From the NCBI GenBank assembly GCA_052144935.1, contig JBKQPR010000333.1, positions 1-29,590 of the forward strand: a stretch of 29,590 nt of DNA. The letters are read 5' to 3'. Every line of letters begins with the position of its first letter. Position 1 is the first letter of the stretch. The stretch comes from JOPF133 sp052144935 (GTDB lineage: Bacteria > Acidobacteriota > Terriglobia > Bryobacterales > Bryobacteraceae). The position numbers and the translations under genes are program-made. This document shows positions 1 to 6,567 of this stretch, piece by piece. Below the pieces are notes generated by a model. The model saw nothing but the letters and a program-made list of their open reading frames with translations. It made no database searches and was not told where the DNA came from.

Positions 1-28
1 TCGTGAGTCTGCGACGAAACCAGTCGGA

Positions 29-126
29 AAGCCGGATGCCGGAAATCGGCACGTCCGGTTTGATGAGCGGGGTTGGGAAACAGGGCGGCGCTCGGCGTCA
101 GTACCTGCGCCCAACCTCGACTCTAC
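29..126 (+). ncRNA. Group II intron 3' end (domains V and VI), relic or edge of an intron extending left of the window
   Basis: Positions 29-61 fold like group II intron domain V. The lower helix pairs AAGCCGGA (29-36) with TCCGGTTT (54-61), including the catalytic AGC triad (30-32) opposite GTT. The upper stem GCCG/CGGC is closed by a GAAA-containing loop. A domain VI-like hairpin follows: GGTTGGG at 71-77 pairs perfectly with CCCAACC at 110-116. The motif CTCTAC at 121-126 probably marks the 3' splice end, and the same hexamer ends the second relic near 3734. No reverse transcriptase is in view on this side; if present it lies left of the window. The intron end sits about 30 bp past the histidine kinase stop, on the opposite strand. 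The upper loop has five bases instead of four, so activity is doubtful. Confidence 0.72.
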
Positions 127-154
127 CTCTCAACCGATCTCTTTACAGCTTCCA

Positions 155-1975
155 TCACACCACAATTGGCAGGCGGATGAAGAAGGTTGCGCCTTGGCCG
201 GGCTCGCTTGAGAAATCGATGGCGCCGTCGTGCAGTTGCACGATGCGGAAAGTCATGGCCAGGCCGATTCCGGAGCCTTCCTTGCGAGTGGTGAAGTAGA
301 GGCGGAAGATCTTCTCGCGCAGCTCGGGGGGAATGCCTGGGCCGGTGTCGGAGATGCGGATCTCGGCGGTGTGCCCGGAAGCCAGGGTTTCGAAGCGCAA
401 GTCGCCGCCTTGGGGCATGGCCTCGATGGCGTTTACCACCAGGTTGAGCATGGCCTGTTTGAGCAGGTCGCGGTCGACGCGGACTTCGACGCCCTCGGCG
501 GAGTCCTGGTCGACGTGGATGCGAATCCCGGCGGCATCGGCCTGGGGGCGGGCCAGCTCGACCAGCTCGCGGACGAGATCGCAGACGGGTGTGTTGACGA
601 GCTTCAACTCGACGGGCCTGGTGAAATCCAGGAAGGTCTTGACCACGCGATCGAGGCGGAGAATTTCGCGCCCGATGATTTCCATCTGGGGGGCGACCTC
701 GGTATCGCCGCGGGCGAGTTTGGCCTTGGCGACCTCGACGTGGAGCAGGATGGCGTTGAGGGGATTCTTGACCTCGTGGGCCACGCCGCCGGTGACGCGG
801 CTGATGGCGGCCAGGCGGTCGGCGGTTTGGAGCTCGCGGCCGAGCTGGCGCTGGGCTTCGGGGTCGCGCAGACGCACCAGCACGCCGGAGCTTTGCGCAC
901 GGCCGGGGAGGGCTTCCAGGATATCGACGGAGAACAGCACGACGGCCGGGGTGGAGACCGCGCCATCGGGCGACTCCAACGGTACGCGGCGGTTGCGGAT
1001 GGGGCGGCCGGTCTGCGCGGCTTGGGCGACGAGCAGGCCCAAAGTGGTGGACGGGGGAAAGACGGCGGCGATGGGCTCGCCGGGCAGATCGGAACGGCGT
1101 TTGCCGAGAAATTTTTCGACCGAGCCGGAGGCGAACACCAGGCAGCCCTCGCGGTTGAAGACGAAGACGGCGTCTTCGAGATCCTGCAGAAGCCGGTCGA
1201 TGTTGCCGCGGAGATCGGAAACTTCGAATTGCGCGCCGCGCAGGCGCTGGCCGAGGAGGCTGACTTTGGAAGCCATGACGGAGACCTCGTCCGAGGCGGG
1301 CTTGGCGGCGGTGAGCTTATCGGACTCGTACTCGCCGCGGGCCACCAGGTCGAGCTGGCGGGCGAGGCGGCCCAACGGGCGGAAGGCAAGCGTGGAAAAC
1401 AGAAAGGTGATGGCGAAGGCGCCCACGACGGAAACGATGGCGACCTTGGCGTTTTCGAGCAGCGCGGGAGTGATATCGTTGCGAATGAAGGCCGGGGCCA
1501 CCACGACGCGCAGGGCGATGACCGGCGGGCCGAGCAGCTCTTCGAGTTGATAATTGTCGTTGCCGAAGAGGGCCTTGAATTTTGCGTACCAACCGGTCTT
1601 CCGGACCAGGGCGCGGAAGTCGGGGTAGGTCTCGGACGGTTCGCCGACGCTTCTGGGCTGGCTATCGGCGAGCACGTCCTTGGTTACGGGATCGACCACG
1701 GCGATGTAGAGGATGGCGCGGGCGTTGGCCATCAGGTCGACCAGGTTATCGGTGAGGGCCTGGTCGCGCAGGGCTTCGCCGAGGGGCTTGGCGCGCTGGG
1801 AGTTGAGGGTGCCGGTGACGTCCTTGCCGGCCCACTTCTCGAGCATCTCGGCGCGCTCCAGGGTGGCGTCGAACTGCTGTTCCATGTTGATCACCAGGTC
1901 CATCGCCGAGATGAGGCCGACCATGACGGTGGCCAGCAGAACGAATCCCAGCGTCAGCTTGGCCTGGAGTTTCAT
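155..1975 (-). CDS. Membrane-bound sensor histidine kinase with HAMP and PAS domains (NtrB-like core)
   Basis: This 606-residue inner-membrane histidine kinase has TM1 at about residues 7-29, a periplasmic sensor region at about 30-175 and TM2 at about 176-198. A HAMP linker and a PAS-like domain (about 260-370) follow. The dimerisation helix carries the H-box GGVAHEVKNPLNAI with phospho-acceptor His400. The ATPase domain shows the N-box Asn515 (NAIEAM), DTGPG at 543-547 and GSGIGLA at 567-573, so it should be active. The ATG at 1975 is 5 bp past the quinone oxidoreductase stop and starts directly before TM1; the open frame continues upstream, but only as the antisense-frame shadow of that gene. 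The kinase is probably co-transcribed with the two upstream genes. No response regulator is in the window, and the expected downstream slot is occupied by a group II intron end. The ligand is unknown. Confidence 0.93.
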   Translation of the reverse strand: MKLQAKLTLGFVLLATVMVGLISAMDLVINMEQQFDATLERAEMLEKWAGKDVTGTLNSQRAKPLGEALRDQALTDNLVDLMANARAILYIAVVDPVTKDVLADSQPRSVGEPSETYPDFRALVRKTGWYAKFKALFGNDNYQLEELLGPPVIALRVVVAPAFIRNDITPALLENAKVAIVSVVGAFAITFLFSTLAFRPLGRLARQLDLVARGEYESDKLTAAKPASDEVSVMASKVSLLGQRLRGAQFEVSDLRGNIDRLLQDLEDAVFVFNREGCLVFASGSVEKFLGKRRSDLPGEPIAAVFPPSTTLGLLVAQAAQTGRPIRNRRVPLESPDGAVSTPAVVLFSVDILEALPGRAQSSGVLVRLRDPEAQRQLGRELQTADRLAAISRVTGGVAHEVKNPLNAILLHVEVAKAKLARGDTEVAPQMEIIGREILRLDRVVKTFLDFTRPVELKLVNTPVCDLVRELVELARPQADAAGIRIHVDQDSAEGVEVRVDRDLLKQAMLNLVVNAIEAMPQGGDLRFETLASGHTAEIRISDTGPGIPPELREKIFRLYFTTRKEGSGIGLAMTFRIVQLHDGAIDFSSEPGQGATFFIRLPIVV

Positions 1976-1980
1976 GCGGG

Positions 1981-3006
1981 TTAGGAGACGGTAAGGACGA
2001 TCTTGCCGGCGGTGTGGCGGCCTTCCAGGGCGCGGTGGGCGGCGGCGGCTTCGGCGAGCGGATAAGTGCGGTCGATGCGCAGCTTGAGCTTGCCCGAGGC
2101 AAGCCAGGAGAGCACATCGCCGGCGCGCCATTCCAGCTCCTCGCGGGTGACCGCGTAATGAGCCAGGGTGGGGCGCGTGAGGAAGAGCGACCCCTTGGCG
2201 TTGAGGATGCTGGGGTCCAATGGGGAGACGGGGCCGCTGGATTGGCCGAAGAGGACCAGCATGCCGCGCGGGCGCAGGCAATTGAGACTTTTGTCAAAGG
2301 TGGTTTTGCCGACCGAATCGTAGACTACGTCGACGCCGCGGCCGCCGGTGAGGCGCTTGACTTCGGCCTCGAAATCCTGCTCGGTGTAAATGATGGCCTC
2401 GTCGACGCCGTGTTCGCGGGCGATGCGGGCCTTGTCTTCGGTGGAGACGGTTCCGAAGACGCGCGCGCCCAGCATCTTGGCCATCTGGACGGTGAGGCCG
2501 CCGGCGCCTCCGGCCGCGGCATGCACCAGGCAGGAGTCGCCGGGTTTGAGCGGCCAGGTGGAGTGGGTGAGATAGTGCGCGGTCATACCCTGGAGCATGG
2601 CCGCGGCGGCGGAGGCGAAGTCCAGGGAATCGGGGATTTTGACCAGCCTGGCGGCGGGCACTACGGCATATTCGGCATAGGAGCCGCGGACCATGGCATA
2701 GGCGACGCGATCGCCGGGAGCCACGGCGGCGACACCGGAGCCGGAACCGGAGCCGGGACCGGAGCCGGAACCGGGGCCGGAGCCGGAACCGGGGCCGACG
2801 GCTTCCACGGTCCCGGCGGCTTCGCTGCCGAGACTGACCGGAAGATCGGCCTTATAAAGACCGGTGCGAAAGTAAACGTCGATGAAATTGACGCCGATGG
2901 CGGCGATGCGCACGAGGGCCTCGCCGGGCCCTGGAACGGGAGTGGGCACGTCCACAAGCTGCATTTTTTCGGGGCCACCGAGTTCGCGGACTTGGATGGA
3001 TTTCAT
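1981..3006 (-). CDS. NAD(P)H:quinone oxidoreductase, zinc-independent MDR family
   Basis: This is a 341-residue medium-chain dehydrogenase/reductase of the QOR type. The N-terminal GroES-like fold includes GVNFIDVYFRTGLY and LPVSLGSEAAGTVEAVG. The Rossmann nucleotide-binding loop AAAGGAGG lies at about residues 163-170. The catalytic-zinc ligands of alcohol dehydrogenases are absent, as is usual for quinone reductases. The likely reaction is NADPH-dependent reduction of quinones or enones in the cytosol. Residues 71-91 are a Gly-Ser-Pro repeat inserted before VAPGDRVAY, which makes the protein about 15-20 residues longer than typical QORs. The ATG at 3006 lies 3 bp after the stop of the upstream gene, and the stop lies 5 bp before the histidine kinase start, so the three genes form one transcription unit. 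Confidence 0.9.
   Translation of the reverse strand: MKSIQVRELGGPEKMQLVDVPTPVPGPGEALVRIAAIGVNFIDVYFRTGLYKADLPVSLGSEAAGTVEAVGPGSGSGPGSGSGPGSGSGSGVAAVAPGDRVAYAMVRGSYAEYAVVPAARLVKIPDSLDFASAAAAMLQGMTAHYLTHSTWPLKPGDSCLVHAAAGGAGGLTVQMAKMLGARVFGTVSTEDKARIAREHGVDEAIIYTEQDFEAEVKRLTGGRGVDVVYDSVGKTTFDKSLNCLRPRGMLVLFGQSSGPVSPLDPSILNAKGSLFLTRPTLAHYAVTREELEWRAGDVLSWLASGKLKLRIDRTYPLAEAAAAHRALEGRHTAGKIVLTVS
2734..2796 (-). repeat. In-frame 18-bp minisatellite in the quinone oxidoreductase gene
   Basis: About three and a half tandem copies of an 18-bp unit encode Gly-Pro-Gly-Ser-Gly-Ser. Read on the coding strand each unit is GGCCCCGGTTCCGGCTCC with small variations. The array lies in the loop between the SEAAGTVEAVG and VAPGDRVAY motifs, where a flexible insert could be tolerated. 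A shorter version of the same GGTTCCGGCTCC motif occurs in the barrel protein gene near 8690-8705. Confidence 0.9.
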
Positions 3007-3009
3007 AAG

Positions 3010-3561
3010 TCAACCTCTGCGAAGGGATCTGCGGGCATGGACGACCGTTGCATAGAGTAACAGATAAGCCAAAGTAAACGGAAAGGATAGAAGGCGCGCC
3101 AGGGTACGAACGGCCCCCGCGCCGGCCAGACCTGAGCGATACAGCACAAATTCGCGAAGAGGGCCGAGGTGGCCGCGATCGAGCCAGAAGTAATCGCCGT
3201 TCTCATTGATGACGAAAACCTTGGCGGGAAGGCGCAGAGCCAGGGACCACTTCCACTTGGTCATGAGCGGCTCGTCGGAGCAGACGATGCCGAGCAAGGC
3301 ATAGCGATTGGCGGCGAGCAGGCGATAGAGCTTGGCCCGGCCCTGGCGGCCGCGGTACTGGGTGACGCAGTAGAGGCGCGTGTTTTCGGGTTGGAAAGCG
3401 TGGGGCAGGGTGGGATAGCAAGTCACCAAGTCGATGGGGATATCGTCGCCCCAGGTTTCGCGCAGGCTGGGGATGAGATGCTCCAGCAGGGCGCGGGATC
3501 CGCTTTCCACCAGCAGGATGGCAGTGGCCTCGGGGAGGCGGCGGGTGAGAAAGTAACGCAC
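3010..3561 (-). CDS. Hypothetical protein with a C-terminal membrane segment
   Basis: This gene encodes about 183 residues, and I do not recognise the family. The N-terminal part looks like an alternating alpha/beta fold (ATAILLVESGSRALLEHLIP, IDLVTCYP, ALLGIVCSDEP). A later motif PAKVFVINENGDYFWLDR looks conserved. Residues near the end (FPFTLAYLLLYATVVHA) form a probable transmembrane helix followed by a basic tail (RRSLRRG). The start is uncertain: GTG at 3561 was chosen because the frame upstream runs into repeat DNA and the intron relic, and no ATG is available near it. It is therefore possible that the true 5' end was lost. The stop is 3 bp before the quinone oxidoreductase start. The topology and nucleotide-sugar-transferase-like feel are inference only. 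Confidence 0.6.
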   Translation of the reverse strand: MRYFLTRRLPEATAILLVESGSRALLEHLIPSLRETWGDDIPIDLVTCYPTLPHAFQPENTRLYCVTQYRGRQGRAKLYRLLAANRYALLGIVCSDEPLMTKWKWSLALRLPAKVFVINENGDYFWLDRGHLGPLREFVLYRSGLAGAGAVRTLARLLSFPFTLAYLLLYATVVHARRSLRRG

Positions 3562-3600
3562 TGATTTGAATATAGCGCGGGGGGATCGAGGAAAACGCTT

Positions 3601-3634
3601 GACGCGGAGACGCTGAGGAAAACGCGGAGAACGC
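3601..3634. repeat. Degraded copy of the GCGGAGACGCGGAG dispersed repeat
   Basis: The stretch GACGCGGAGACGCTGAGG followed by AAAACGCGGAGA matches the arm of the complete hairpin elements at 17949-18050 and 26693-26791. Only one arm is recognisable. A further low-complexity run (about 3655-3690) with the GCCAAGACGCCAAGGCGCAAAG pattern follows it. The two lie between the hypothetical gene and the intron relic. Confidence 0.65.
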
Positions 3635-3733
3635 AAAACGGAGAGGGAAGAATCTCTCGCCAAGACGCCAAGGCGCAAAGTAACGCAAAGGGAAATAACA
3701 CAAAGACGCAAGTCGACGCGGATCGAGGAGACA

Positions 3734-3818
3734 GTAGAGTAGGAGAGAGGGCGACACGAATGTGCGACGCACTCTCCCCTCATCGAACCGGAGCAGCAGG
3801 TTTCCCGACATCCGGCTC
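3734..3818 (-). ncRNA. Group II intron domains V and VI, second copy
   Basis: On the minus strand, 3818 to 3785 is a 34-nt domain V of canonical length. GAGCCGGA pairs with TCCGGTTC including the AGC/GTT triad, and the GAAA tetraloop is intact. The upper helix carries one mismatch (C opposite T). Domain VI follows, with GGGGAGAG pairing to the CTCTCTCC side. CTCTAC at 3739-3734 probably marks the 3' splice end, as in the copy at 29-126. It lies about 50 nt past the stop of the maturase fragment, the order expected for an intron with its ORF in domain IV. Confidence 0.72.
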
Positions 3819-3871
3819 TCCGGAAAGCATGTCGCCGCAGGCTTGCGCAGGCAGTTGCACGGCTGCCACCT

Positions 3872-4132
3872 CTACAGGTACACCAGCCCAAAATGCTCGA
3901 GCTGCTTGTAGTAGCTGACCCCCTCCGGCGGTCGGAAGGGCCGTTGGCTGCGCCGTCTCAGATGCTGCGCGAGACGACCTCGAACATACGTGTTAATCTG
4001 CCGGAAAGCCTGCCGTGGATACCCAAAGTCGAAGTAGTTCTGCCAGCCCTTCAGGTGCCGGTTGATGCGCTCAATCAGTTGCGGAAGGGGTTGAAAGCAC
4101 TGACGATGGTGAACTCCTTTCAGTTCACAAGA
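3872..4132 (-). pseudogene. 5'-truncated group II intron reverse transcriptase/maturase (C-terminal tail)
   Basis: The minus-strand frame from 4132 to the TAG at 3872 encodes the C-terminal end of an LtrA-type intron-encoded protein. It reads QCFQPLPQLIERINRHLKGW, then the hallmark NYFDFGYPRQAFRQIN, YVRGRLAQHLRRRSQRPFRP and a terminal EHFGLVYL. This is the maturase X-domain tail; the whole polymerase domain is missing. No start codon exists in the fragment, and an in-frame TGA lies at 4135-4133. A small hairpin with arms GTGAACT and AGTTCAC (4109-4128) lies near the truncation point. The matching intron RNA end follows at 3818-3734, so this is a dead 3' intron fragment. Confidence 0.88.
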
Positions 4133-4158
4133 TCAGCCAGGGCTTAGCCTGGTGTACC

Positions 4159-4182
4159 GGAGACGCGGAGGAAAACGCGGAG
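4159..4182. repeat. Short copy of the GGAGACGCGGAG dispersed repeat
   Basis: This 24-bp stretch (GGAGACGCGGAGGAAAACGC followed by GGAG) matches the arm of the complete hairpin elements elsewhere in the window. With the copy at 3601-3634 it brackets the group II intron relic. Confidence 0.65.
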
Positions 4183-4198
4183 TGAGGCAAATTACAGG

Positions 4199-4309
4199 CT
4201 AGTTCTCGTCCGGCTTCTCGATGTGGCCGATGACGAGGATGTCGATGGTTGCCTTCTGCGATTCCAATTTCAGCCCGTACCTCATGATGGCCCGGATTCC
4301 CGGTTGCAT
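4199..4309 (-). pseudogene. C-terminal remnant of a TIGR03435-type soil-associated protein
   Basis: The frame from 4309 to the TAG at 4199 encodes RYGLKLESQKATIDILVIGH followed by IEKPDEN. This closely resembles the conserved tail of the acidobacterial TIGR03435 family, which typically ends in a variant of LGLKLE...VLVIDHVEKPSEN. Full members are several hundred residues long, and nothing upstream extends the match. I therefore read it as a leftover 3' end. The family match rests on recall of its C-terminal pattern. Confidence 0.55.
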
Positions 4310-4324
4310 GAAGGGTTGCCGGCC

Positions 4325-4522
4325 CTACAGCACATCCTCCACCTGCTCCGGCAGCGGCCCCGTCATGTCGCGCAGCTTCTCGAAGAGGTCGTCGTACAGG
4401 GCGGCGCAGGCCTCCAGCCCGGGATCCGTCTTGCGCGCCTGCGCGAAGGTGCGGCGCATCTGGCGCACCGCGACCAGCAGAAGCTTTAATTCGTCGTCGT
4501 TGAAACCGAGCGCTTTCGCCAT
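4325..4522 (-). CDS. Small hypothetical protein at the operon end, overlapping the membrane protein gene
   Basis: This 65-residue acidic helical protein begins MAKALGFNDDELKLLLVAVR. The remainder is QMRRTF, ARKTDPGLEACAALYDDLFE and a short PLPEQVEDVL tail. The ATG at 4522 lies inside the 3' end of the upstream membrane protein gene, with a 37-bp overlap in another frame, suggesting translational coupling. There is no membrane segment or signal peptide. It has the look of a small cytosolic helical-bundle protein, but I do not recognise the family. Confidence 0.65.
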   Translation of the reverse strand: MAKALGFNDDELKLLLVAVRQMRRTFAQARKTDPGLEACAALYDDLFEKLRDMTGPLPEQVEDVL

Positions 4523-6567
4523 AGCAGTATCGATAAGAGGCCGAGAGCCATGGCGGCGCGGCTCACCCATCGGGCCAGCCGCGTTTCGGCGCCGCCATCC
4601 CAGACCAGCTCCACCGTACACGGCCCCGCGCAGCGCGGCTCTACCACCAGTTGGCCCAGTGTATCGCTCCAAATGCGGCGCGGCGAGCCATTGACGCGCG
4701 CGTTCCAGCCCCCATCGAAGGTCACCTGCACGGAGAGCAGGTGTTCGGGCCGCAGATCGCCCGTGATGGTGGCGGCGCTCTGCCCGCGCCAGCGGAAAGT
4801 GGCCGCGGGCAGCGAGGGATCTTCGAGCGCCGCCAGATAGGGCTTCAAAGGTTGCGTGTAGTAGGACGGCGGGCGCATGGTGGGCAGATCGCCCGCGCGA
4901 ACCGCATGCGCCAGGCTGCCGCCGCGGCGCGGCACGGCGTAAATTACGTCGCCGCCTTCGCGCCACAGCTCGGTCAGGCCCGCGAACTTTTCGGGATGCG
5001 CGTAGGGATGGTAGAACTCGCGGCTCTCGGCGCCTCCCCCGATCACCGCATCGCAGCCGAAGGCCCGCAGCCAGTCCAGCGCGATCTCCTGTTTGTCGCC
5101 GGCATAGATCTGGTAGTTCACGTCCTGCAGGAAGGTGTTGCGCATGCCGTTGTCGAAGCCGCCGGTCAACATGGGGGTGTCGCTGAACGCGTTCATCCAG
5201 AAGCCGATCGTGCCGGGGGCGAACACCCGGCGGCCGGTCAGGTGGCCGCCCAGCCAGTGCGAGATCTCGTATTCCACCGTGGACTCGATGGCGATGGGCT
5301 TCTCCATGTCGCGCGCCATCCGGTCCTGGTGCAGCAGAATGGGCAGGCAGGCCAGCAGGATTAGGGCGAACGCGGCCCGTTGGCGGGCAATCCCCTGGCG
5401 CGCAATCCGCGGGAGGACCGCGGGAACTCCCGCCGCCGCCAGCCAGAAGGCCATGTCCATCTCCAGGTGGTAGCGTTCCGGTTGCGGCAGCAGCGCGGCG
5501 TGGAAGTAGTAAGCTCCCAGGGTGATGAAGCCGGTTCCATAGAAGAACAGCAGGCCGAAGCGCAGCCGCGGCGCCAGGCGCAAGCGCGCGAATCCCCAGG
5601 CCAGCAGCAGCAGACCCGCGGCGAAGGCCGCCTCCACTCTCGGGCTGGGCACGAAGCGGCCGCCCACCAGGGGCGCATTGGCGCGAATGGTGGCAATCGT
5701 GGAGGGCGTCATCCAGGGCATGGCCAAGGCGTAGGCATACGCGCCGATGGCCGCGGCGCGCAGCCAGTAGGAGTGGGTCCAGTTGGTCCAACGCCGAAAG
5801 GCCTGGCCCGCTAAAAGCCGGCTGGGCCCAGAGGGCACCCCGGAGGGCACCCCGGAGGGCGCCCCAGGATTGCCCGCCCCACAAGACCCGGCCAGCAGAT
5901 AGGCGGAGAGCGCCAGCGCCAGGGCGAAGGCGCCGATCCAGTTGCTCAGCACCACGGCCGCCACCGCCAGGGCCGCCCCCACATAGTAAATGGGCCGGCG
6001 CTTTTGGAGCGCCACGTGCACCATCCCCACCGCCAAGGGAAGAAACAGCAGCGACGTCAAGTGAGGCCCCTCGCCATAATGCACCAGCGTGCCTAGCCGG
6101 CGCGGGCCGAACCAGCCGCCGGCATCCGCGCGGATGGCGCGCACCAGCCAGCAGGAAGGCGAAAGCAGGGAATAGCCCAGGCCCGCCAGCCAGGCGGCGG
6201 TTCGCCCGGCGCCCAATCGCCAGGCGGCCCAAAAGAGCGTCACGGGACCCAGTGCGTAGACCGACGCCGTCACCGCGTGGTAGGCCAGGCCGGGCGAAAT
6301 GCGCCCGCATGCCGCCACCGCCGCCACCGTGAAGTGCAGCAGGGGCGGATAGGTGTCCGGATACGGAATCCCGCCATACCATAGCGGAAACCAGTTCAAA
6401 TCGTGGAAGTGACGGCCGATGTAGCGGGCCAGGCCAATGTAGACAGCCTCGATCGACCCCATCTCACGGGTGTAGTCGATGAAGAACAGCGGGAGCGTCA
6501 GAAACGCGTTGATGGCGAACAGGGCCAGCGCAGCGGCGGCGGTGCGGGCGCTTTCGGCGGCCTTCAT
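4486..6567 (-). CDS. Large polytopic membrane protein, GT-C-like / PTPS-related membrane family
   Basis: This 693-residue protein starts MKAAESARTAAAALALFAIN and contains about ten or more hydrophobic helices across its first two thirds. The loop FPLWYGGIPYPDTYPPLLH after TM1 resembles the acidic first periplasmic loop of GT-C glycosyltransferases and of the 6-pyruvoyl-tetrahydropterin-synthase-related membrane proteins. The C-terminal third looks periplasmic and beta-rich, with one last helix (WVSRAAMALGLLSILLW) and a basic tail. A role in transferring lipid-linked sugar to envelope material is inference. The ATG at 6567 overlaps the amidohydrolase stop in an ATGA arrangement. An in-frame 12-bp repeat array encoding SGVPSGVPSG lies at 5830-5865. 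Confidence 0.8.
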   Translation of the reverse strand: MKAAESARTAAAALALFAINAFLTLPLFFIDYTREMGSIEAVYIGLARYIGRHFHDLNWFPLWYGGIPYPDTYPPLLHFTVAAVAACGRISPGLAYHAVTASVYALGPVTLFWAAWRLGAGRTAAWLAGLGYSLLSPSCWLVRAIRADAGGWFGPRRLGTLVHYGEGPHLTSLLFLPLAVGMVHVALQKRRPIYYVGAALAVAAVVLSNWIGAFALALALSAYLLAGSCGAGNPGAPSGVPSGVPSGPSRLLAGQAFRRWTNWTHSYWLRAAAIGAYAYALAMPWMTPSTIATIRANAPLVGGRFVPSPRVEAAFAAGLLLLAWGFARLRLAPRLRFGLLFFYGTGFITLGAYYFHAALLPQPERYHLEMDMAFWLAAAGVPAVLPRIARQGIARQRAAFALILLACLPILLHQDRMARDMEKPIAIESTVEYEISHWLGGHLTGRRVFAPGTIGFWMNAFSDTPMLTGGFDNGMRNTFLQDVNYQIYAGDKQEIALDWLRAFGCDAVIGGGAESREFYHPYAHPEKFAGLTELWREGGDVIYAVPRRGGSLAHAVRAGDLPTMRPPSYYTQPLKPYLAALEDPSLPAATFRWRGQSAATITGDLRPEHLLSVQVTFDGGWNARVNGSPRRIWSDTLGQLVVEPRCAGPCTVELVWDGGAETRLARWVSRAAMALGLLSILLWRKRSVSTTTN
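5824..5865. repeat. In-frame 12-bp minisatellite GTGCCCTCCGGG (three units) in the membrane protein gene
   Basis: Read on the coding (minus) strand, three tandem 12-bp units of GTGCCCTCCGGG type end in GGGCCC. They encode the run GVPSGVPSGPS in a loop of the membrane protein. The unit matches the GTGCCCGCTGGG units in the KdsC-like gene (29356-29403) and the single units in the amidohydrolase and CPBP genes. Confidence 0.85.

Noticed and set aside
230..1984. Long plus-strand open frame (584 codons) across the histidine kinase
   Set aside because: It is the complementary-strand shadow of a complete histidine kinase in GC-rich DNA and has no recognisable domain.
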